A stretch of DNA of 64,000 nucleotides from Ectocarpus siliculosus (lineage: Eukaryota > Sar > Phaeophyceae > Ectocarpales > Ectocarpaceae). The stretch is taken from positions 681,513-745,512 of the forward strand of contig FN649743.1 of the NCBI GenBank assembly GCA_000310025.1. The letters are read 5' to 3'. The notes under the pieces are model-generated. The model made no database searches and had not been told where the DNA came from. It worked only from the letters and a program-made list of their open reading frames with translations. This document shows, in pieces, positions 44,601 to 55,793 of the stretch. The first letter of the stretch is position 1. Every line of letters begins with the position of its first letter. The position numbers were made by a program, and so were the translations under genes.

Positions 44601-46598
44601 GCCAACAACTGCCCTTGAGACACCGAAGTTCTGGTGTTTGCGTCCTCCACCCCCGCCGCCCCTCGACCCACGAATTGGCTGTTCACTTGCTCGCGTGTTC
44701 ATAACAACACTTTGGTTCAAGTTCCGCATATTTAGCCACCACCTTTTAATAGTCAAAAGACAAGTTGCCCTGTTTAGCGAAAAACTCATCGCGCGGAGCT
44801 TGTCTGCAAGCTTGCCGAAATTGCACCTCTTGCCGGGACCGGCGCAAAGGCTGTGGAGATACGTGTATCGGCTTTGGCGGAGTGTCACAAGATTGTATAG
44901 AGGGATCACTCGCCTCTTCTTGCGGTGGTACCACTCGACCTTACGCGCATACATACCGGCGACCTTCCATTCCGTTTGCCTCTCATACCCAAAACGATTG
45001 GCAGAGGATTTCCCGCAAGACGAAGGACGCGTCTATTGACGAGGGTGGTTCTAATGATATGGCGAAGCCCCCAGCTTGTTTCGAAGAGGCGATGGCGAGG
45101 GGAGCGGCCGACGGCAACGACGTTGCCCCCGGCAGCCAGAGGTACGAGACCCGGCCCGCCGATGGCATGGGGAAACACGACTCTCAGCTACAAGGGGCGG
45201 GTGTTGTCTTGTCGGGAGCGAAGTTTGGGCACGGTGGAGGATTTCTGATGATCTGATTCGTAGCAGCACATTTTGCCACTGTGTGCCACCAGTGACTAGT
45301 CAAGTCTAATTGCTGACTTTTGACTTCGGCTGCTCTGAACATTAGAAAATGCGCCGGAAGAGCGCCGTGACGAACGAGGAAGGTGCGTGGACTTTTTAAC
45401 GAATCGGGATGCTGAAGTTGCAGGATACCACGTTGTGATGGAGTTTAATACGAGACTGATCTTTCCGCAAGAGAAGGTAGGTGTGTTTCTGTTACAGGGT
45501 GAGTTGTCGACGGTTTCACCTCGACAAGAAAAGCTGTTCGTGGTTGGGACACCAATGGGTTAGTCGTCGCCCGCTTGCACAACGTTTCGCCCGCCTGCAT
45601 CCCCCCACCCCCCTGCTTGGTGTACTTTGCGTCGCTCTGTTGTAGCATCACCATCATCGTTGCATACCCCGCATGCCGACTATGGGCTTGCTCTTCTGCG
45701 GAACGTCGACAGTACCAAAGTCACTCCTGAGATGTATGTCTCTGCTTCTTCCTCCTCAAATCAGTGGCGACGGTGACATTAGTGGGGAGGGGGAGGCGGC
45801 GGGAAAGGACTTGCGCTCTGCCGGGGAGCGCGCTTGCCAGATCTGCTTCGACCAAGACTATTCCACCGTGATGCTGCCTTGCGGCCACGGCGGCTTGTGC
45901 TGGGAGTGCGGGCTGCACATCTACACGCTAACGGAGGAGTGCCCCATGTGCCGAACCAAGATTGAGCTGGTGAGCGAGAGTGCGGGGGGCTACTATTGCA
46001 AGCACATGACAGACAAGCATCCGAGCATTTGGACCCTGCCCGCTACTGTTTCTTCGTTCGCTCCAGACCGCCCCTCCTTTTTCCCGGGTGGCTTTCTCCG
46101 ACGGCCGTCCTACTACTGCGACGGCAAGTTTCGCATTAGCTACTAGTTGAGCGATCAAACAAACTCAGGACTCGCGAAAGCGGGAACAAGGCCAGGGTAA
46201 CGAGGACGAGTTCGTCCACTCCACCGCCTGCCAACCCTCGCGGTCGAAAAACCCAGCGTCAGGAACACAGACTGAACCTCGATCGAATCAATCGTGATAC
46301 ACGAATGCACCCTTTGTGGGTAGTTAGTTCGCGCATGACCAAGGAAGGTGAACCGGTACTGAGAAGAGACTTGAGTAGACATTTATCATTGAGACGACGA
46401 CAACAACAAATAAATGTCCACCAGGCGATGTCGCCCCCCTTCAACTGTTTTCTCTGAGTATCGTTCCTGCTTCTGTCGCGCTCCGCTTCATCTCTCGGTC
46501 AGCTCGTCCCACTGGATAACGAGAACAAGCGATTCGAAGGCGGGTGTGAGTTCGTGTCCTCCTCAGCTGCCTTCGGCAAGGACGGGAAAACGCTGTAG
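41683..46598 (+). CDS. Signal-peptide RING-finger protein, paralogue B
   Basis: Exons 41683-41874, 44205-44294, 45005-45141, 45765-45969, 46503-46598; total 720 nt, 239 residues, stop TAG. All borders are GT..AG and in phase. Residues 1-26 form a signal peptide (MLPFVAIVVVLGVSMLGPFF, then GSQA before an acidic residue). Next come a Ser-rich stretch encoded partly by CAG triplets, a basic segment (RKRK), the shared block PVELK-VEAEGKLYSVPDG...WWK, a linker ending GSQ, and a C3HC4 RING at residues 164-202 (CQIC, LPCGHGGLCWEC, CPMC). The 55 residues around the RING match paralogue A at 48 positions, while signal peptides, linkers and tails have diverged. Probable E3 ubiquitin ligase from the domain. 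A luminal, secreted or periplastid location is implied by the N-terminus but not proven. Intron 1 carries a full SINE. Confidence 0.78.
42815..43130 (+). mobile_element. tRNA-derived SINE, full copy with poly-A
   Basis: The head carries an A box (TGGTCTAGTTGG, 42824-42835) and a B box (GGTTCGAATCC, about 42868) at tRNA spacing, but the anticodon arm does not fold normally, so this is not a functional tRNA. A second A-box-like TGGCCAAGTGG follows at about 42931, which suggests a composite head. A unique body follows and the element ends with 16 A at 43115-43130. It lies in intron 1 of RING paralogue B. Confidence 0.8.
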
Positions 46599-48168
46599 AG
46601 GTAGGTGCCGGCGTAGTCACGGCCCCGACTTGAGCGACACCACCAGCCCCTCTCTTGTCGACCCCCCCTTGGCCCCTCCGCCCTTAACCCACGGGCGGTA
46701 TTAGTGATGCCTAGCCGATAGGACAAGATATCCAAAAAATAATGGGGAGTTCTAAATTACGACACCGGTCTTCGTAACTTATTTTCGACGACACCGCCCG
46801 GATATCAGCCCACAGAGCTCCAATTGACACACACACAATCGCGTCGTGTAGCCACGATTCTCAGCTATCACACAAGCCTTTCGGGGGCCAAATGGGATCA
46901 GTGGTTGCAGATAAAGGGCAGAAACGGGGGGGGGGGGTGGGGGGGGCTCAGCGAGATAATAAAGGGTGCCTACCTCAAAACCTACGGTAACTCCGCGCTG
47001 AAAGCTCTCCAATCGACACTGAATAAATTTCATTGTGTAGACACGGCGCGCAGCTATCACACACGCTACTCAGACGTCAAATCCGACCCGCCTGTGCAGA
47101 GATATGCTATGCCAACTTTGGTGCGGGCAAGGAAAATTCCAAGTGCTGTCTGTATTGTTCGAGGGCGGAATATGCACGCACGTCGGGGAAACCCCTGAGC
47201 GTGCCTGATATGGACTTTAAGATGTGGCGCTAGCTGGCACATCGTAAGGCGCCCAGTACGTTGAAAGAACAGAGGTGGTATCTCTTGGAGGTACGGGATA
47301 ATCACCGTTCATTGCTTTCACATTCATGTCCGGTTACCGCCTACCGGCCCGCCTACGTATACTCTGGCAAGTGGTAGATGCAAAAGGGGCGGTGTGCATC
47401 GTGGCTGAAGACACCCGTTACGCCAAAAGTGGTCCCCATTTCGAACATCGCAACATCAGTAACCGGTTAATAGCGTACTTCGCGCTATCGTCCATTCAAG
47501 TTCGTAGTAGACATCGCCCTCTATTCACTGTGCAGAGCAAACTCCGGAATATAATACATCTGTCAACACAGATCCGTTGCCCACAACAACAATGAAAAAC
47601 CAACGATATACAGCAACGAACAAATAATTTTCCATAACCCATGCACATAATAAACTTATGTTGTCCAGCAAGCGCCTCCTATACCAAAACATGGTGAACA
47701 TTTCCTCGCTTTCTCTGCTAGACTCACGTGCACGGAACCCTCTCCGAGAGATTGAGACACCAGTACTCTGATCATTTCTGGAACCCACATCAGGCACACG
47801 CGAGAGACACAACAGCAGACAAAGTTCGTCGAAACCCTCTACTTCAATGTGTCGACGCAGAAGAAGAAACTACCCTGCTCGTCTACACTGGGACCCCCTC
47901 TCCCGGTTGTTGTTCGAGATTTTCGCCGTCGCTCAAGCTGCTGCTGCTGTGGTCTGTCTTGTCGTTCTGATCGTCATTTTGGAAGGGTTCCTGAGACAGA
48001 GCAACAACACAAGCATGAGGTAGGAGAAGCAACGATTCATACGATGCACGAGAAATAGAATCCGGTATCGAAGGGGCTCCTACAATATCGTCCTTGGAGG
48101 GTCCCCTCGCCAAATGCACCATCTCCACCTCCCAGTCCCGATTCAAACCACGCAACAAGCCATCGTAG
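46599..48168. other. Intergenic region between convergent RING B and MFS genes
   Basis: Contains a G run (46926-46946) and short direct repeats (AGCTATCACACA at about 46862 and 47050). No exon is recognised, although a further 3' exon of the MFS gene could lie near 48.1 kb. Confidence 0.4.
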
Positions 48169-51100
48169 TCAGACCCTCGTGCACTTACGTCGCCGACGAG
48201 CTCGTACATACGCCCGTCGTCGCGGCCGTCGCCCTGTTGCCCGCGGCCGCCCACCCGCGCCGTGGCTTTTACACCAGCGGCGCGCCGTGGGCATGACTAG
48301 CAGGAGCAGAGACAACGACGGCAAAGAGGCACTGACAGCGAAGCACCGCCTGGCGCCTAGGCCGGTGTACAGCACTCCTCCCAGCATCGCCCCCAGCCCC
48401 AACCCGAGGCCCCCATGCAACCCTGACACCGCGCCTTGGATCGTTGTTCGCAATTGAGCTGGAAATTATTTCGTTGTGTGCATGAACGCGACACGTTTCG
48501 GTCAAGGGTGAGTAGGGCGGGCATCTAGCTATGTAAGTTGATGCGTGAGCGGGCGAAGGCTCGGCCTTGTAACAACTTGTGTCGTTTGGCGACACGGCGA
48601 TGCTTGTAGCATAACCCTAAAGCGCATAGGGAGCTTAACCCTTTTGGGTCTACCGGCGTCCTGACAGATCATTGACTGACCATTTGCAAATGCTGGTGTG
48701 GTGGCATGCCATGGAGTTGCCGCCCTGTATCCGTCCCTCCACGCCAGGTGTTGGCAAATCCATAGGTATGGTGTGTCTGTATTATTACCATCGACCGTGC
48801 TAACTGGTCACCATTGGAAAGACGTTAGTACCAGCGGGTAAAATCAAGGTCCCTGGAACGTACCAATATTTGAAAAATGCACAATGGGCAAAATATGAAT
48901 GCCACAACGAATCTCTCCCCACATCCTTTCACAGAGACACACATCAATATCTCCACTTACATGCCCTCACCCGAATCTAGGAAGCCACTGAAGCAAAGAG
49001 CGGAGGGCAGCATATTCTCCAGATTATACAATCGTACGCTCCCAAGATCTAGCAGGTATCGTGTCAGCAGCTACACTACACAGCAGCAGCAGTATTGACT
49101 TGTCCAACATACATGTAGCAACACATGTATCATCGTAGCGCCACACATGCCCTCGCCCGAACCTAGGGAGCCAATGATGCAAAGGTAGGTGTGTGCTGGT
49201 GTATTTTGTGCTTGTGTGAATTGTGGGAAAATAACAGGAGCTGTCGTAAGCCGGCAGGGCTCAAATTGGGGAGGGGAGAGAAGTACAGAAGTACAGAACC
49301 CAGCTACGGGTTTACAAGCCTCTCATTGATCATTTTCACTGATCATTTGAATATACTGAAAATAAAGATTTTAGGCAGCTTGACCGTTTTTTTTCAAGGT
49401 CTACAAGCCCAACCTGCCCTACCGGCCGCACCGCGACCGCGCATCACCCCTTTCGTAACCCTGTCGGTGCCCGTCATCCTGTCGCGGGCTGCCCTCATGG
49501 CCAATAGATGGAAACAGCTATTGCGTCTACAGTGCACTCTCTTTTTGCTGCACTTTTGTCTCTGTCTCCCGCGCTCTCTCCCCCTATTATATTTTGCCGA
49601 ATTAATATAATACGCTAGATCCAAAGGCCAAGGCAACGGCAGACCGTGGGGAAGCTCAACGAAGCACCTTCGACGTAACTAAGTCTAAACAGTCTTCGTT
49701 CTTTGTTACCTGGAGCGATTTGGTGCGCGTAGTCGGTGGTAGCTGCCCACATGGCCGCGAAGGTGAGGCCGTGCAACACCTCCGAAGGCAGCACCCACCA
49801 CGGCTCTCGAAGCACCTGCAGACAGCAACACGAGCGAATGCACGTGCTTGGCTCCTTCGTAAGATAATGCCGCACGGACGCCACGCATGCCTTACCCTTG
49901 ACCAGATGTCGAGACGACACCCAACTGTCTCAACTGAAAAAAGAGGCGTGTTATGAGGTTCGACAGACACGCGAACAGACACGCACACGCTAAAACGCAC
50001 CGAGTAGTAGACGAAGCGAGTTAGGTAGGCCAGCTGGGCTAGGGCAATCACGCCCCTCGCCCCGACCCGCCGAATGAGCGGACCCGACAGGTAGAAGAAG
50101 GGCACCTCCGCCATGCACATGATGAGACGAGCCAACCCGCACAGCACGCGAGAGCCGCCCAGCTCTTCCAGCTTAGAGGAGAAAAACATGAGGCAAGGGA
50201 GAAGCAACGTACGAGAAAGTCATTCCACGCCTGGCACCGCGACTAAGCACGCAGTCAGGTTTCTATGGTGGACGACGAGCACTAAAACGTTAAAGGCAAG
50301 GTTGTTGAGAGGGGCTGCAGGATAAGATTGGGGATGCAGGACGAACCAAGCAATATCGGCTGGGAACGGAAAATGGCAAACGGACCCAGTTCGATTTGCT
50401 TTCAACGGGCCTGTTTACGAGCTCTACCACAAAAAATAATCAAGCCTCGTTGACACCTTATGCGCCGGCTAATTCAATATCGAAAACTGCTGTGCCCTAC
50501 ATTCAAACACCTTCAACCATCACATCACCTGATGAACAGAAACGTGTCGATGACACCTCTGCCCATGCCGCTCAACACCACCGCTGTGAAGAACGACGCG
50601 CTCTCGTCCGTGCCGAGCATGATACGGATGGCCATGACCACACCAGCTTTCTCTCCCGCTCCTTCTTCCGACCCCACTTCCCGTTTAACTTCACCGCTCG
50701 TGCTACTGTCCCCAGGACGATACTCCAATAGTGCATCGCCGTCGTTTGTTCGGGCTTCATTGCGGTTGTGGTGATTATTCGCAGCAGCGGCGGCGACGGT
50801 GGCGGCGGTGCTAGTGGTAATGGTAGAAACCATAGGCCTCAGGCTCGAGCCCTCTTGCTCGTGCTCTTGGTGAACACCGTTCACTCCTACTTGTGCATCG
50901 TTGCTCTCCCTGTCCACAGACTCCAACACCTCCCCGGATGCGCTGCTACCGTTGACAACATTGAAACAATGTACATACCGTGCATCGTGAATGCCACTGT
51001 CGTCGATCAAGGGTGCAGAATCAATCCGACCGTCAAAGCAAGCAAGGATATCAACATGTACAACCATCAAGCAAGCAGCACACCCAACTCACCCGCCGCT

Positions 51101-52913
51101 GGCTCCTTCGCCGTCTTGGTCGTCGTTGTCGTTGTCCTTGTTCACTTGCCCGATAGGAGCGCCCGTCGACGCCATCAGCGCCACGAGAACATTCCCCACA
51201 AATACCAGCATCACGCCGGAAAAGCTTCCTCCGTACAGATCGGACACATACCCGGCGACCAGAGAGGCGATCCCGAAGCCCACAGCACCCCATAACCGCT
51301 GGGAGCCGAACCTTTGGCGGGGGGGAAGGGGTCAGAATATGCGTGTGTAATATGGTGTAGATTGGGGGATCTCATTTCGCGGCTATTTAATCTCGAATTT
51401 CATCTTGGTTGTCCGGCACATCGGTGTTTCGTACCTTTTTGGAGAGGGCTACTATACGTGCTGCTTGTCTTGGGCCATTGGTCTCTTCAAGCTTGAACAT
51501 CATAAGTGTACTACAGCATGACCAGCGCAACTTTCACGAGAGCACGGGTGAGGGCAGAAGTGTAAGGGCACAGCAGTTTATGATATGGTAGTCTCTGCGT
51601 GATTGGACAAACCGTCCACATATTCAGTTCCTATTTGCTGTCAAGATTCCCACTCACCCATCTCCCCCGGAAGCGTGCCTGATAGTCGCGTCGACGAGAC
51701 TACCGACGGGGCTTTCGGAGACCGAAACCGAAATCTCCACGGCCGCCACGGCTAGGAAGGAGCCGGCCAACAACACCGACGGCCGGGTAACGGCGTACAG
51801 GATCGATGCCGCGTAGACGACCTTACTCGTGGTAGGATACAAATTAATCCTAAGTACCGGCGGAGGAGTCGAGGAAGGGGAAGAAACAACAGGAACGTGC
51901 GCAGAGTAAAGGGTTAAGACGGACTTAGCTTCGTAGCCCTCCGTGGCGGAAATAGTGCGCGGATTGACACAGCGTGCACAAACTCGCCACGGCTCCTTCC
52001 TTTCCGAGAAGAATGGTCTACACAAAGGAATGACGGAGCGGCCTGGAAAAACCCGTACGCCGATTCGAATACGCTCTCTGTCCACCCCACACCATCATGG
52101 AGGGGGGGGATGATGCTACTCTCGCGGACACGAGTCAAACACCAACTCATTCTTCTCTCCGTGGTGACACCGGCCCGGGGTTGTCGGCGGGGGCTGCTGT
52201 GTATGTAGGTGCGGGGAAGAACATATCCGGGGTGCATCGAACTAAATAATGTGTAAAGGATTAAGAGCATAAGCGGGATCACGCTTCACAACCTCACCTG
52301 CTGCTGAATGTTGTGCCTGTCTGCGAACGCGCAAGCGACTGGGGTCCAAAAGAAGGATGCAACCGGATTGATGGCACCCAGCAGGCCGACCTGGTTCTCT
52401 GATCAGCGGCGTTGACGGCAACAGTAGAGGGGAACACAGCCGTTCGCTTCAACCTTGTAGCTCGAGACGAGTTGGCACACATAAGCAGCGACGGGCCGGT
52501 TAACCAAGATAACCGGCCAAGTGTACGGATGGGATGGAACTGGCTAAAAACACACAGAACGTCCTTGGAAAGTCGAGTTTTCACGGAAACAGAAACGATT
52601 GACTCTTCAAGCAGTTCCAGTGCCATCGCTATCATGAATCCTTTGCTCCAATTGTGTTATGTGTCTACATACATACTGTAGCAGCACTACTTTGAGGACG
52701 GTTCCAGCACGTACTTTTTTATCCTGAACTCTCCACATAGCGGAGATTCAAATGATGCACAAGCCTACTTAGCGTGAACATCAGCCATTTTGCACCGGAA
52801 AGTCCCTTGGACCGCCAGATGAGGGGCATGAAGGGCAAAACGCAGCCATACGCCATGAACAAGAAGAAGTACAGAACGCATCCTCGCACATGGGAAGATG
52901 CATTTGGTTCCAT
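48169..52913 (-). CDS. MFS transporter, MFSD6 / MFS_1-like family
   Basis: Exons in transcript order: 52913-52796, 52398-52298, 51821-51658, 51311-51093, 50996-50529, 50171-50001, 49815-49710, 48458-48169; about 545 residues. Family hallmarks: YFFLFMAYGCVLPFMPLIW as TM1; GLSENQVGLLGAI with ACAFADRHN after TM2; RLWGAVGFGIASLVAG; DTFLFI / LEELGGSRVLCGLA; LIRRVGARGV; PWWVLPSEVLHGLTFAAMWA; and APAQLRTTIQGAVSGLHGGL near the C-terminus. A long hydrophilic loop (exons 4-5, about residues 160-310) separates the two six-helix halves. Members are proton-coupled or facilitated transporters of small solutes; substrate unknown. The junction of exons 5 and 6 is out of frame by one base with the only good splice sites. 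A micro-exon, an unusual splice or a sequence error is possible. The Arg-rich tail ends at a TGA and contains a perfect GTAAGT donor, so another 3' exon could exist. Confidence 0.78.
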
Positions 52914-54463
52914 CTTTAGTTTTCCTAATCTTGGATCCCCTGATGGACACGAGCCGGCCGAGGAGAGGAAAGCTTGCGGGATTGTGCCGTTCCACAATAC
53001 GCACGCTCAGTAGTTGCGCCGCATTCAGGTTCGCAGCGCAGCACGTTCCGTTCCGGATACGCGCGCGGCACAACCGCCGCTCTGTATTTTCGTATTTTCC
53101 CTCGCCCTGCGCCCGCCGAGCTCTTGCTCTATATGCCAATTACAGCTTGACTTTAGGCGCAGGCTTTGAGCAATGGAAATTTGCAAAGAAAGGTGCTCCC
53201 CGCGTTGTCGTCGTATCTAGACTATTCTGGGTGTCTATCTTGCGCGGCACACACAAGACTCATCGTTCGAGTGCGCATGTCCGTGGTACTGGAGTACTAC
53301 TGGTCCACATTTATGCAAGTGCACTCCATCGATCTGACGGATCGTGTGACCGATCTACATTACATCCAAATTGACCGTCTATCCCAAGTGACAAATAAAC
53401 CCTATGTGAAGTGTAAGACCAATGTTTACACACACCACATGGACGCCCCTCTTCACTCAGCACGAACAAAAAGAAACTAATTGGGATGCACAGAGCTCTT
53501 GGTTGAACCACCTCGTTTGGATGGCGAAACAGACCAGGGCCGACTCTTGTCTGCCACCGGAGGCGGATGCTGCTCAAACTTGGGGAGGGGTCATGATTTG
53601 GACAATTCCCCAACGAAACATACTCCCGACACCATTTGGTCTGTACCTCGAGATCCGCATTTGGACCGGGTCGGGCAAGCGGTGGGGAGTCAAGTAAAAG
53701 TTCCACGCACGGATAATAGCCTGAGAAGCTAGAGCTTCAGAATTGCCACGCGAGTAAAAAGCTACCGAGACCACCCGGTGAAAGCTTGGTGGAATGCAGG
53801 CTGCCACAGACTGTCGCCAGACTCTTATCTCGGCTCCTCGGTTCTGGCACACGCGCGAGAGATGACGCACATCCATCCACACATTCATACATACACACAT
53901 GCACATGATGGAAGACGCAATGTATACCCGTGGTACGTGTGAGGGCTTTTCCCTATTTCTTGTATGCCGCTTCGTTCGTTTTTTCTAGCACGGCCAAGGG
54001 CTAGCCGCACGTTTCTACCTGTCAGAATAGTCTAGTCTCCCTCTCTCAGACCGCAGCACACGCACGTACCACATCATTTTCATCACGACTGTCCTCGGTC
54101 ATTCCTAATTTATAATTCCTGCTCTGATATTTTCCCGCGGTGAATTGGAATTAATTGCCGTCCACCCAAATCGCTTCCAACAAGATTGCGGGAAAATACC
54201 ATGTGCGACCGTCGGGTGCGTATCCTGGTCAGGGGTTCGAACCTACTAACCCTACTACTACAGCAGTAGAGATGTTTCCTTTCCTTTCCCAGTACAATAT
54301 TGTCTTCGTTTTTCATTTTATGGACGATCTTATCCAATCTCAACCAATTTCACCTTCAGAACGTCGATCGACTCGCATCACACGCCACACAGATACACGC
54401 CTCTTGGGAAAAAATTACACAGGGCTTCAGACAGAGGCCGGGGCTACCCCCGGGCTATTCAGT
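52914..54463. other. Intergenic region upstream of the MFS gene
   Basis: Expected to hold the MFS promoter and the 3' UTR of the ankyrin gene. A B-box-like GGTTCGAACC with GGTCAGG in front of it (about 54228-54245) resembles the SINE head and may be a fragment. No gene is supported. Confidence 0.4.
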
Positions 54464-55793
54464 CTAATAATAAAGATCGTAGTCCATATCCTCGTCTAAT
54501 CCCAGCGACGCCCGGTACTCCGCCTCGTCGTCCACTATCTTCTTCGCCAGTGGATGAGAGGAAGGGAAATGCGTCAAGATCACCTCATTGGTATCTTCGT
54601 CATTGTCAAACCGGTCCAAATAGGTTTTCACTAACCTTTCCGCCACGGCGAAGTGGTCGTTCTTGGCGGACTTTTCTATCGCGTCTCGCAATATCTTTGC
54701 GTCTCCATGACCAGGAACCCACTCCCAGAGACACTGAACCATAGCCAGGGAGCCCTCCGATGCCGCCTTGAACAATCCATCAACTACAGCCTGACGCTTC
54801 CAGTCATCTTTCGGGAATTCGTACTTGCACCCCACCAGTTGCGTCGTCTCAACGCTACCCGACATGATCGCTAGCTCCAACGCGTCCTTTCCGACAGGGC
54901 AGTCAGGGTCATCAAGGACTGCTTGGACGATCTCCGTGTTCTTGCCTCGCACGGCGGCCGAAAGCACCCCAGATCCCCCCCTGCACCCGAGCTTGCGGCA
55001 TCCTTCGAACACGTCCAACTTGCCCGTGGCTGCGGCGAGCTTGCATGCGTTTTCGTCGCCCTTCCACCCGGCGGATACAGCCCACGCCAGGCGGGTGGAG
55101 GACATGACGATGGCGAGGGTGCTCGTGTACGTGCTCGTGTACTTGGCCTCCTTCTTCGCTCCGTACGCGTAAGCATCCAGCCAGCCCTTGCACACGGGAG
55201 CCAGGAACAAGAACGACTCCACTCCGCCCCCGAACTCCACGATAGCTCGTATGGAATCCACACCAACCTCATGAACGGGAATAGGCGGTGGTGTCGGCAG
55301 CACGCAGAGAGGTCGGCAAGGATACCACTTCGAGCGAATATGCAATGTACTCTACATGCACCTTTAGTTGTTTGTTGAGACGACAGCTTGTTCTACCGAG
55401 AAAGTCTGTTCGGCTGCCTACTGTGGTGATACACCCTGGAGGGGGGAATTATTATGCACTTCTGCTGAAATATACTTGTTTTTCACATAATTTTTTCAAC
55501 AACTCGCCGCACGTAACACACTCAGCTTGCCTTTCTCGCCGTCCTAAACTTGACTGTTCACACTGTATCACTTCCCCTTGTTTACACGTGCACACGATAC
55601 GCACAGCAGCAGCCTGTGGTGCATGCAACACTTGAAGAATAAAATATGGACAACGCGTGCATTGCAACACCGTTGTGGGGAAACGAACCATTTCCGTTTC
55701 TCTCACCTGTGCTAGACCAGTGCAGATGCCACCATCGCTGGTTCGGGCCAGTTTAGCAACTGCATTGGGTAAAGTATCCTCCGCTCTCAGCGC
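54464..55793 (-). CDS. Ankyrin-repeat protein, C-terminal exons
   Basis: The main exon 55267-54464 (267 codons plus TAG) begins after a CATGAG acceptor and encodes VGVDSIRAIVEFGGGVES, FLFLAPVCKGWLDAY, then degenerate ankyrin-type helix pairs: ACKLAAATGKLDVFEGCRKL, VLSAAVRGKNTEIVQAVL, ALELAIMSGSVETTQLV, LFKAASEGSLAMVQCLWEW, and AIEKSAKNDHFAVAERLV. It ends in an acidic, Tyr-rich tail (DEDMDYDLYY). An upstream phase-0 exon, 55793-55707 (29 codons, cccgcag acceptor, gtgaga donor), joins in frame. A possible start exon 57170-57111 (ATG, 20 codons, gtaagg donor, phase 0) would complete a 316-residue protein but is weakly supported. The hydrophobic segment before the repeats has an F-box-like flavour. 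Such ankyrin proteins are protein-interaction modules. No enzymatic domain is present. Confidence 0.7.

Noticed and set aside
44500-45039. 179-codon plus-strand open frame with Arg/Leu/Tyr-rich helix-like text
   Set aside because: Lies in intron 2 of RING paralogue B and overlaps exon 3 in a different frame. The matching exon in paralogue A supports the spliced model.
46414-46704. 96-codon plus-strand open frame
   Set aside because: Overlaps the last exon of RING paralogue B in a different frame; that exon has a strong pyrimidine tract and acceptor and the correct phase.
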